Below are positions 54,901-63,713 of a stretch of DNA of 64,000 bases, one piece after another. The notes under the pieces were generated by a model. It was not told the DNA's origin. It searched no databases and worked only from the letters and a program-made list of their open reading frames with translations. Position 1 is the first letter of the stretch. Each line of letters begins with the position of its first letter. The stretch covers positions 4,627,256-4,691,255 of the forward strand of contig NC_029527.1 in the NCBI RefSeq assembly GCF_001577835.2, read 5' to 3'. The position numbers were made by a program, and so were the translations under genes. The DNA comes from Coturnix japonica (taxonomy: Eukaryota > Chordata > Aves > Galliformes > Phasianidae).

Positions 54901-57900
54901 AAATCAATTGCCCAGTGAAGCTTTAGAGCTGTCAGATCATTTACAAGGACTTCTTATCCTACAATCCCTTTGCAGCTTCATTAACTTAAACACAGAGCTT
55001 TTCCTCAAGCTGCTCAGGTCAGCCTACGCCAGCCAACAAATAACAAGAACTATGCAGTCAAATCCACATGTGGGAATAAATAAATAATCATTTAAATAAT
55101 TTGAACAGAACAAGCGAAACGAGGTTTCATAATTCACTGATGAAGAAACAGACAACTCAATCAACTTACAAATCAACTTACTCAAGATTTTCCTGCTTGG
55201 CAGGTCATTATAAAGCTGTTCAGCATTGATCTGTAGGGCCCTGTAAAATTCCTGACAGTGTCTCTCTCCATTCTTTTGAAGGTGCTTTATCAGATCTGAG
55301 AGCCTGGTATGGAGCGATGCCTTTGGATTCCTGAACTGTAAGAGAAGAGATCAGAAAAGAGATTACAACAGCTAGAGAACAATTGTACATTATTTTATAG
55401 CATGGCAGAGAATTGAGCCCATTTTATATTTCCATAAACAACAGGCCAGAAAATTCAGGGAACCTATGTATACATTGCATGGGACACTTCAACACGCTGA
55501 GCTCCATCTGGACAGCACCTCTTGATGGTGAGCATATTTTCTCTGCCTTTCCTCTTCCCCCCCCCCAGTAAAGTGACAGCTACTCTATATTTGATGCTTC
55601 TCCCCATTCAATTCAACACTTGCCACTCTACAATTTGATTCTGACAGCAAACAGCAAACATGAATAAATACCACACTGAATTTTAATGTTTTCAAGTTTT
55701 CCCTTGGTTGCCTAGTAGCGATTGCCCCAAAAGGTATTTTATACTGATGATATTAGTCACAATATTGGAGTGTTCATCATCCCAAGACTACATGTTTGAT
55801 TGCTTCCAGCACTGCTGTGTACCCAGTGCAGCATTTATGAATTCTTATTATTCAGACACCATGGCAAGCAGCTGCAGAAGAAAGTTCTTTTTTCTATGGT
55901 CTGAAATATGATGAATTCTAGAAAACCTTACAAAGAGAAAGAAAATGTGCACCCTACCCACATCAAAGTGATCCCAGAGTATTTGGAAAGTGACCAAAAC
56001 CATCCTCAGCAAAGCATTAGATTTCATACCAGTGCAGCAGATAACATTTGCAGTACATTTAGTTAGGATCAATTCACTCTCTAGGGGAATAGGAATACAA
56101 CGTGCCTGATACAACAGGCCTTATTCTGACAAAATTCTCACAAGGTCAAATGGATACAGGGGGATGGTACACTTTCCAAACTTTCCATAGAGTTGACAGA
56201 AATTTCCCTGGACCTATAGGAAAGCAGTTCATTTACGTCTGCTAAGTGTAGAAATTAAATTAAGCTGCTACCTACAGAAAAGAGGTGATCTTACCTGAGA
56301 TGTTAGGGATACAGTTTTCTTAACACAGTGGCACACTGTGTGAAGACACATCTACTAACCCCAGAAGTGCTGAAATACCACCTTAAGGTCTGCTAATATC
56401 AGCTCAAATAAAGATGAGAAAGAACACCCGAGGAGATGTGGGAGACTGTGAGCTCTCCTAATTCTGTGGGCAAAAGGCTCACAGAGAAACAACAGCATAT
56501 TCAGAGATGGAGTAAAATTCATTAAATTACCTTTTCCGCTTCTGTATTGGTGAGAATTTGGGGGTAGACTCTGTTAAGCTGAAGAATAATTTTATCAACC
56601 ACTTGCTCATTCAATCGGCTATTGCTTATAAGAAAATACATGTCGTGTTGCAGCCGGTGACAATACGACTGATCTGCAGATAGAAGAACACAAAGAACAA
56701 ACCACAGTAAGTACTTAGCAAGCCATTTTAAATCATGTACATTTCATTTTCCTAAGAGTGGTTAAATACCTAAAATCCAGTGATTACCAGCACCTAATTA
56801 TGGAAAGCTGAACTGTAGCACAGCCATGTGCTTCAGAGATCCATGCACTCAAAATTACAGGTACCCAAATCCCTGGCAGGGATTTCTGAATCTCATCAGA
56901 TTCAGAAACGGAACTATCTGTTACAATGCCTGAAACAAGCATTAAAACACCTGACCTGCACGAGTGTGCTCCACCAGCCCCACTGGTCACCAGGCCTGGA
57001 AGTACACACATCACACCTGATCTGCACAGATCCCTCCATCCAAACTGAACAGAATAAGAACATGGTACTTTCCCCATACTTAAAGCACACACACTGTTTT
57101 ATGGTATTTTTTTGCATTTTGGCTACCAGAATAGACCATCATCAGCTCTCTGTGCCCTGTGATTTAGAGATAATAAACAGAAAAATGAAGGAAAAAAAGC
57201 CAGAAAACAAACATGTGATTCACTGCACCCTTGCAAAGCCTCTGTCCTTTCTATATCATGTTAACTTTGTTACATCCTCCATTTTTCTGAATGTTTGTAG
57301 CCCTAACTGCACTTACTGGAAAGGGTTCACAAAAATTTCCCATTAGGATCACTGTGAAATAACAGCAAAGTTGCTCCCACTCAAATAAAGGCACATGGCT
57401 ATGGATACTGCACAGAGCTGCAATTCCACAAGCACAAAAGTACTTCAATTCCATTCTTTCTTTGCATACAGACACGTATCATTTCCATGTGTTTCTAATT
57501 CCAAGCCTTTCTGCTGCTGGCTCTCAAGGCAGCTTTACAGCCTGCTGCTAGAAACACTCTGCACTATTTGCTCTGCAGTTCCCTTTTGCTGCAACAAGTT
57601 CAACATTATCTGACTCAGGGCTGAGATCAAACACCTCTTCAAACCTGCCCATCTGGATGCACTACAAGCAGAGGCGAGGGCCAAAAGATACTGACAGGGC
57701 ACTGGGCTCTGTCAAGCTGTCTGCCCATGCCAATACATTCTGGGGAGTGAGATGCACCTCCCTCACTACCTCCTCCCTCCTCTGCATCACTTTCATGATC
57801 TGCAATGACTTTGGATATCACAAACAACTCCATTCCTTTTGCAGCCTTACAAAAAGCCGGTGTTAAACTGAGGTCTAACAAGCTAGCATAGCAATTTAAC

Positions 57901-60900
57901 TTCAAAAAACACCATGACATTCAAACAACAAACCACAGCAAGCACCAAAAGAGCAGCAAGGTTCTGACAGACTGAATGCATCTTAGTTTGTAAAATAACA
58001 GCAGCCCTGATGTGTCATCTCTGCTTCCCACACACTCCATTGCTGCCTCATCATCGCCGATTCCATGCAGGCGGCACGTGGAAGTCTATCAGCAGCAGTT
58101 TCAGCAGTGAAGCTAATTGTGACCAGCTGGAGATCACATTTAAGCTGCCATTCTTTTCTGAGAAATCAGGAATACAGCGTGTCCTCACAGCACATCTGTA
58201 CGCATTCACTGAATCATCACTGGTCTTATCAAGGGCTTTTTGCTGCCATCTGAACCCACATGCTCACACACTGCAGATTGCATTACACTGCATAAGCCTT
58301 ACTGAGATTTTTTGGGTGTCTCCATTTTCCTCCAATCTAAGCCAAAACACACAAGCAGAGAGTGAGTCAATGTCCCCTGAAGACAGTGCTACCTGTGCCA
58401 TCCAAGGACATGCCTCAGGCCTGGCTCCAGCAGCTGTGTGATGCTCCCCAGCCCCATGGGATGCTCCATTCTCTGTGTCCTGCAAAGACACTTCACACAC
58501 CTGTACCACTGTCTCCCCAGGCTACTTCACTCTGGGAGGAAGGACTGGGCACAAGGTTTAAAACATTCTGGTGAGACACCATGAAGCTCAGCGCCACCAG
58601 AGGGAAAACAACCCCCAGCACCTCCCCTGCCTCTTCTGAAGCCTGACAGCTCTCCTCTAACTGGAGAAGTCTTTGCTCAAACCACAGGAGCAATAGCCAC
58701 ATTCAAGCTTCTGGTACACCAGGGAAGAGAGGACACACCACAGGACCATCAACCAGTGCATCAGCTGCTAAATTACAAAATAATAATAATTACATTAAAA
58801 AAACAACAACAACACACAACCAAATCATTGCTGATGCTAGTGGCTGGGATGCAGCACCCTGCCCAGGGGTGATAAGGATATCTGGAAAGCACACACGTGC
58901 ATTTCAGACTCCCACGTGCTGCTCCACACAGCCCTGCTGGCCCCAGCCACCTCCTGTTCCCACCAGTGTCACCAGCAGCAGTGTGTCCCCAGACTGCTCA
59001 AGGAGATGACAGATACTGAGTGGGAAATTTAAAACCTCCATGTTATGACAACTGTGTTTCTAAGCAGGAACCACACCTGCACTGCAAGAACCATCACTCT
59101 TTCGACTAGCGCTTGCCTACACAGCACTGTCAGCTGTCTGAGGCCACAGCCTGCAGCTCCACAGTCAGCTGCACAGCCCATAGGAGGAAGCAGGCACCAG
59201 TGGAGGGCAGCCAGCCCACAGGAGGGGTTGGAACTGGATGGGCTTTAAGGTCCCTGCCAAGCCACGGCATTCTATGACACACCTCTGCTCCTCCTTCCAA
59301 AGGAGGCTTTCTGGCAAGAGACATCAGATAAATGCTGGGGACACCACTAGTGTAACTATTAGGTTACAGTGGCTGTCAAGAACTGCTTTGTAGCTTTGCT
59401 TTTGCTTATTCTTTCCTTAGAAGACTCCAAATTGCTTTCACTATAAGGAACAACCAACAGGACAGTGCACACTGGATTTTGGTCTTTGTGTACGCTCTTC
59501 CATGTTCTACTTTTGCTGCTCTTTCAGATAAAAAAAATACACATCACCCTTAAACTGAACCCTTAAACCTACACAGAACACAGCTTAAAAAACAAAGAAG
59601 TTGCATTTCAAACTTGTAGGCCTGTGCTCAGCCCCTCCATGCTCCACGGCAGCACAGAACTGTGCTCCCTGCTCTAACCCCAGCCTGGGCCCAGGAGGCC
59701 TGAAGGAAGCCAAAAGCTGGGCAGGTGGGCATCCTCAGTGAACCACCATACTGTCTTGTACTTGTGATATTGCCTCTTACACCTCTGTATCTTTATTATG
59801 GTGTTGATCTCTGGTTGTTTCCCTTTAAAAGCCTGCCTGCTTCAAGTTACCAAGAAGGCACAAGAGATAAAGCAGATAAAATTTTACCACAACAAACAAA
59901 ACCCCAGTACAACTCTCCATCCACACCATTCGTAAACATCAGTGTTAGAAACTCCAGTGGCATCTGCTGGGCAATGCAAGCACAGGTTGCAAGTTCCTGC
60001 AGAAATACCAAATGATTTTCACAAACATCACAAAGCTGAGCTGATAATTAAAACCTTAAAGCACATGACCAACAAAGTGCATATGTCTCTGCAGACTCCC
60101 TGCTAAAACATCTCACCATTATGTTAGCTTTTACACTCATCTAGTTGTTGGCTTTCCCCCTTCAATAGCCCAAGAAAAGGGTGTGGAGGACTTGAGAGGA
60201 AATCTGGCTGCACAGAAGTTGCCTGAGATGATCAAACTGCACTGTTACCAAACCTCCATTCCCATAAGGAATGATGGTCTCCTCCCCAAGGCTGGAAGAG
60301 CTGAGAGGTGGGAGGCACCACACTCCCTCCAGGTCAACTGCTGCTAACTGTGAGTTCCTCACCAGACAGTGAGAGTCCTTGATAGCAGCCCCGGTAACTC
60401 AGCATTATCTGAGTGTCTTCTAAAAATAGAAGAAAGCAAAGCATTAAATGGCTCTTGAGAGTCGAATGTGATGCTTCTTTATACACTTTCCTCTAAGCTC
60501 CATATGAGAGGTAACCAGTGGGCCACTTGGTAATCAGGAGCACGGTGCCATGCAGCTGCTCGATACTAAGGAGCAGAAGACTACAACCCGGTGTCAGCGG
60601 CACACTCCCCTCAATCACCGTGTGCCAGCTGAGGCGTGGGATCTGGCACACAGCTGCTGCCTCGAGGTGGGTTTTTCGACCCACATCCATTACTTGCAGC
60701 GGAAAAATGCATACGCTGAAGTTCAAACCCACGCCTATTTCCATTCACTGACCACAAGCCTCAGCACAGGCTCGTGTATTCCGTTGGGATGGAGCCCTCG
60801 TGTCCCAGAGCGAGGCTCAGACACAGCCCGGCATCGCCACGCACTTGCCAAAGACCTGATGTTACGCAGCACCGCCGCTTCCTGGATGCCACCCGCAGCC

Positions 60901-61254
60901 CGGTGACTCACGGGCTGTGACTCACGGATGAAAGCCTGCTCTAAATCTGCAGCAGCTGCAGGGGTGGCCCCGACACGGGGATCCCGAGTTTACAAAAGAC
61001 AGCGTTGAGAAACGCGATGGCACAGGTGAGTGGCCGCACGCCAACAGAGCGCCCCGTGCGCTGAGCCCGGACACGCAGCCACGAGGCTTCCAAGAAAAAT
61101 AAATACAAATAAACTTCCGAAAAGTACACGAGACGAGCAGACACCTCCAGCAGAATTACCCAGCACCGCTGCGCTGGGAGGCGACTATTGGGACGAGAGA
61201 GGCGACCTCAAAGCGATGCTCCCGTACCCCCCCGGCCCCGCACTCACCGAGCAT
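48818..61254 (-). CDS. CARD19: CARD19 / BinCARD (gene-level CDS span, six coding exons)
   Basis: Joined minus-strand exons 61254-61248, 56673-56531, 55335-55182, 52289-52230, 50303-50232 and 48930-48818 give 182 aa; the human membrane form is 183. All phases agree. CARD19 is a caspase-recruitment-domain protein reported to bind BCL10 and damp NF-kB signalling; its long form is anchored in mitochondria. Visible parts: CARD 1-98, with MLDQSYCHRL, the EQVVDKIILQLNR helix, FRNPKASLHTRLSDLIKHLQ and GERHCQEFYRAL; an acidic linker 99-122 (TTDSADIDTDKEK); one membrane segment about 123-143 (PVFFLACFSAAAGFALFWYC); and a conserved tail 144-182 with RRILGFSPIIIGRHV. Cys7 and Cys77 of the human CARD are kept, but Cys63 is Ser. 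The start follows homology (human MTDQTYC), because the frame stays open upstream. Confidence 0.96.
48931..50231 (-). other. CARD19: CARD19 intron 5
   Basis: A 1.3-kb intron between the membrane-segment exon (donor gtaatc) and the last coding exon. I recognise no repeats or nested frames. Confidence 0.85.
50232..50303 (-). CDS. CARD19: CARD19 coding exon 5 (membrane segment)
   Basis: Acceptor tttcctctag, 72 bases, donor TCAG|gtaatc. It encodes (G)PVFFLACFSAAAGFALFWYC and then CNS, a single hydrophobic helix of about 20 residues matching the position of human PMSFLAGLGLAVGLALLLYC. The exon was found by homology and phase (enters and leaves in phase 1). It is too short to appear as a long open frame. 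Confidence 0.94.
50304..52229 (-). other. CARD19: CARD19 intron 4
   Basis: A 1.9-kb AT-rich intron (gtaaat ... ctctag). Open frames such as plus 51,652-51,990 have no resemblance to known proteins. No transposon is recognised. Confidence 0.85.
52230..52289 (-). CDS. CARD19: CARD19 coding exon 4 (linker)
   Basis: Acceptor tttatttctag, 60 bases, donor CAGGG|gtaaat. It encodes (K)TTDSADIDTDKEKCMLNDR(G), an acidic, probably unstructured linker. It corresponds to human QNSDCTELDSGSQSGELSN by length and phase although few residues are identical. Confidence 0.88.
52290..55181 (-). other. CARD19: CARD19 intron 3
   Basis: A 2.9-kb intron with donor gtaagt. Reading through the donor extends the CARD19 frame for 52 codons to a TAG at 55,024-55,026, which would create a short isoform without the membrane segment. 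A candidate CTCF motif lies at 53,661-53,674. Confidence 0.85.
53661..53674 (-). promoter_or_regulatory. Candidate CTCF motif (minus orientation)
   Basis: The minus strand reads CCACTAGAGGGTGG, which matches the core CCASYAGRKGGC with one C-to-T change at the twelfth position. It lies in CARD19 intron 3. Motif only. Confidence 0.35.
55182..55335 (-). CDS. CARD19: CARD19 coding exon 3 (second half of CARD)
   Basis: Acceptor cttctcttacag, 154 bases, donor CTTGA|gtaagt. It encodes FRNPKASLHTRLSDLIKHLQ, then KNGERHCQEFYRALQINAEQ and LYNDLPSRKIL. It is very close to human FRNPKASLRVRLCDLLSHLQ and GERDCQEFYRALYIHAQPL. Human Cys63 is Ser here; Cys77 is kept. Confidence 0.97.
55336..56530 (-). other. 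CARD19: CARD19 intron 2
   Basis: A 1.2-kb intron, phase 0, donor AAG|gtaatt and acceptor cttacag. It contains a C-rich run near 55,558. No nested feature is recognised. Confidence 0.88.
56531..56673 (-). CDS. CARD19: CARD19 coding exon 2 (first half of CARD)
   Basis: Acceptor ttctatctgcag, 143 bases, donor GAAAAG|gtaatt. It encodes (D)QSYCHRLQHDMYFLISN, then SRLNEQVVDKIILQLNRVYP and QILTNTEAEK, aligning with human DQTYCDRLVQDTPFLTGHGR and LSEQQVDRIILQLNRYYPQI. It enters in phase 1, so it needs a first exon leaving one base over. Confidence 0.97.
58594..58604 (+). promoter_or_regulatory. Partial CTCF motif
   Basis: CCACCAGAGGG matches the first eleven positions of the CTCF core, but the following GCGC is AAAA. 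A weak candidate in CARD19 intron 1. Confidence 0.2.
58775..58820. repeat. AT-rich simple tract (TAA and AAC units)
   Basis: Three TAA/AAT units and then about four AAC units follow one another over roughly 45 bases in CARD19 intron 1. It resembles a decayed poly(A)-derived microsatellite. Confidence 0.7.
59180..59277 (+). mobile_element. CR1 LINE tail, sense
   Basis: Ends with 'ggttggaactggatgggctt', then 'taaggtccctgccaagccac' and 'ggcattctatgac', the classic CR1 3' end (gatctttaaggtcccttccaacccaaaccattctatga). Only about 100 bases are recognisable. It lies antisense to CARD19 within intron 1. Confidence 0.88.
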
Positions 61255-61430
61255 AGCGGGGCTGCAGCCCTTCCTGCTGCCGAGCGCTCCGCGGCCGCCC
61301 CGGGGCCGGACAGCACCGCCCCGTCCCGCTCCGCCCCGCGCCACCGCCCCCGTGCGGCCGCCGATGGGCTGGGGCTGAGCTGAGGCTGTGATGGGGTTGG
61401 GGTAACACCTTGACCCGGCGTTAAGCGCCT
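60900..61430. promoter_or_regulatory. CARD19: CpG island / CARD19 proximal promoter
   Basis: A CpG-dense segment around the 7-base first coding exon. Three GC boxes (CCGCCCC on the plus strand, read as GGGGCGG by the gene) lie at 61,316-61,322, 61,331-61,337 and 61,344-61,350, about 60-95 bases upstream of the start codon. There is no TATA box. Expected to be a broad, constitutive promoter. Confidence 0.75.
61248..61254 (-). CDS. CARD19: CARD19 coding exon 1 (7 coding bases)
   Basis: The minus strand reads ATGCTCG|gtgagtg. Joined to exon 2 it gives Met-Leu-Asp-Gln-Ser-Tyr-Cys, matching human Met-Thr-Asp-Gln-Thr-Tyr-Cys. The 5' UTR extends to the right. The frame stays open upstream to an ATG at 61,470, so the start rests on homology rather than on a stop codon. 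Confidence 0.85.
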
Positions 61431-61439
61431 TGTGAGGGC

Positions 61440-62860
61440 TGAGAGCAGGAATACCCACGTCCCAGCCCACAAACCCAAAGGTTTGTAAGGATTAACTGCA
61501 GAATTATCACGGCCACGATATGTTTTTTCCACAAACAGTTCAACTGTTCAAATCACGGATATATATATTACTTCTACAAGAGGAAGCACAAGAACTCTGT
61601 GTGTTTGAAAGCTCTCATTAGCATAACATTCCATAAACATTTAATTACCCGTTGAGGAGTGGATGCAATGTGCCATTCCTGGCTACAAACCCTGCAGAGA
61701 AGCAAGGCTGAACCTTGGCTTTGCAAATAATGATAAAGAGATATGTTATTTATTACTGCAGGTTTAATTTCTGTTACTGAAAAATCGGATGTTTTTGTAA
61801 TGTATGGGGAAAGCCTGCATCCTTATATGGCAAAGGTACAGAATGAGCTGTGATAGTGACTTGTACACAGCTCTCAGCTCCCAGCACCCCAGCAGAGCCT
61901 GAGATTGATCTGATGAAGGCAGCGCATCCCAAGTCCCTGTGGTACCCTCAGGTGTCACCCATCACTGCTGTGTTCTTGCCCTCCAGCCTGAGGCATCCCA
62001 TCAGTGTCACCTCCCTGTGCAGTATGGGAGCTGCCTGCACTGCTCCTGCAGCCCATCTTGCCATGAGTACCTCCACTAACAAACAAGCCCTGTGATATAC
62101 ATCCCACACCTCCTCCCAGCAAAGGGAAGCAGCCTCCTGACCTTTAGAAAGCGTAGGAATATAGAACAAAAATCTCACTGAAGTATTTTTAATATGACAA
62201 AATAGGGTGACGTTTATAGTGCCAGTCCTTGAGAAAATGGGTACTAGCATCCAGAGTTTGTGCCATTTACCTCCAGTAAGTCAGATTTTCTGAGCAGCAT
62301 GAAAGCAGATTTTTGACTTCTGCTATTATTACAGCACATAGGAACCTTGACCTTGTTGTGGCAACAGAAGGAGGCACTGTCACTTTACAGCTCCTTTCAC
62401 CACACTCTTAAGGCTATTTCACCTCTGTTGATATATTGCAGCACTGGGATGGCACACACAGTGACACACGGCCCTGTCACATAGCTGTGAACCGCTGAGC
62501 TTCATGCTCTGCTCCAGCACATCCATGGCACCTCCACCAGCACCTCAAAGTCAGAACTGGAAACACCCAGTGTGGCACAGAGCAAAGCCTCCCCCGTGAA
62601 TACTGAGCACGGGGTGAAGCAGAGCTGCCAGCAGAGCTGCAGCACACGCTGACTGGAGGCATTTTTGTCCCATCAGCTCTGATGATGATACAGGAACCAG
62701 CAGTTAAATATAGCTCCTGCTCACACCCATGGCACGTATACCACTGAGCCTCCCCTGCACAGGGTGGCTTGGGCTCAGGGTGCTGGGGCAAATGTGGCCA
62801 TGCCCCACTCACAGCACTGTGCTGGAGCCTTGACAGCACTGCCCACTGCATTCCCTTCTC
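61440..62860. other. Upstream of CARD19 proximal promoter, no gene seen
   Basis: Between the two CpG islands. If the distal first exon at 63,571 is real, this is part of a longer CARD19 first intron. No exon or recognisable repeat is present until the CR1 tail at 62,865. Confidence 0.5.
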
Positions 62861-62864
62861 AAGT

Positions 62865-62950
62865 CATCGCACCGTAGGATGATGTTTGTTAAAAGGGGCC
62901 TTAAAGGCCTCCATCCAGCTCCAACCCAACGATGGTGCCCGTGGCATTCA
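62865..62950 (-). mobile_element. Degenerate CR1 tail, antisense
   Basis: 'aggatgatgtttgttaaaag' followed by 'gggccttaaaggcctccatc' and 'cagctccaacccaacgatgg' corresponds to the reverse complement of the CR1 3' end (tail, 'ggaaggga..cctttaaag..atc', 'ccaaccc..tgccatgg'). The body may extend to about 63,090 but is not confidently alignable. Confidence 0.7.
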
Positions 62951-63570
62951 GCACAGGGCTGCGTCCCATCCTCAGGACCAGCAGCAGCGATGGGCTGGTA
63001 CAGCCAGCTCCACAAACCCCGTGTGCTCTGAGGACAGATCCTGAGTGTTCCCAAAGCACCTGAAGGCAGCAGCTGCTCCCAAAGCACAGGGACTGCTGGA
63101 GCTCAGCTCCTGAGCAGTCTACCCGGAGCCGTTCCCGCACGGAGGGCAGCCGTGCATTTCCTGTCGGCTGATCCCAAAGCCGTGGCTGTTTCCTCCTGCT
63201 TCTTCCCAATCTGTTTATTTATGGAGTTACTTTATTTGCTAAATGTTACCCTTGCCGCGGCAGCCCCAGCATGCAGCGCTTTCTTATTTATCCGTTAATT
63301 GTTACATCGCAATCCGACTTGGTATTTTCCCACGGCCGAACGGGAGAGAATCTCTGGCGGAACAAACTCAAGCCTGACTTTAACAAAGTCCCGTCCTTAA
63401 GGAAACGCGAAGAGACGCTCTTTAAAAGCTTCAGCTGCATGCTGTGCTCCCTCCGCCAAGCCTAAGCGCCCAGCACGCAGACAGCCCAGAGCACAAACTC
63501 CAACACCCCCGTTTTAACCCCGCAGCCCCCGAGCAGCAGCCCCGCAGCCCCGGGCCGGTCCTGCACTCAC

Positions 63571-63586
63571 GGCTCCGGTAGAGCAT
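63571..63586 (-). CDS. Candidate alternative first exon of CARD19
   Basis: The minus strand reads ATGCTCTACCGGAGCC|gtgagtg: five codons (Met-Leu-Tyr-Arg-Ser) plus one base. It leaves in phase 1, exactly as CARD19 exon 2 requires, which would give MLYRS-H-QSYCHRL. G is at -3 of the ATG. The donor is close to ideal. Whether it is spliced to CARD19 exon 2, or belongs to another minus-strand transcript, cannot be settled from sequence alone. Confidence 0.45.
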
Positions 63587-63697
63587 GGCCCATGGGCGGC
63601 GAGGCGCCGCTCTCTCCTTGCGCCGAGGTCAGAGCGGCTCCGAAGCGAAAGAAAAAGCCTGGGGGGGGAGCTGCCGAGCCGAGCTGAGCAGAGACGT

Positions 63698-63713
63698 CCC
63701 CCCCCCCCCCCCC
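63698..63713. repeat. Poly(C) tract (16 C)
   Basis: Sixteen consecutive C residues on the plus strand (G on the minus strand) within the distal CpG island, about 110 bases upstream of the candidate first exon. Such a run can form a quadruplex on the G strand and is prone to length errors in assemblies. Confidence 0.9.

Larger units (their letters stand above)
56674..61247 (-). other. CARD19: CARD19 intron 1 (from the proximal first exon)
   Basis: A 4.6-kb intron with donor gtgagtg. It contains one sense-oriented (plus-strand) CR1 tail, an AT-rich simple tract near 58,775-58,820 and a CTCF-like half motif. No other exon is supported. The frames at 56,828-57,346 and 58,010-58,441 show no family resemblance. 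Confidence 0.8.

Noticed and set aside
61156-61532. Minus-strand frames of 104 and 115 codons over CARD19 exon 1
   Set aside because: They are Ala/Gly/Arg-rich translations of the CpG island. The 104-codon frame shares the ATGCTCG frame but reads on through the splice donor into intron 1.
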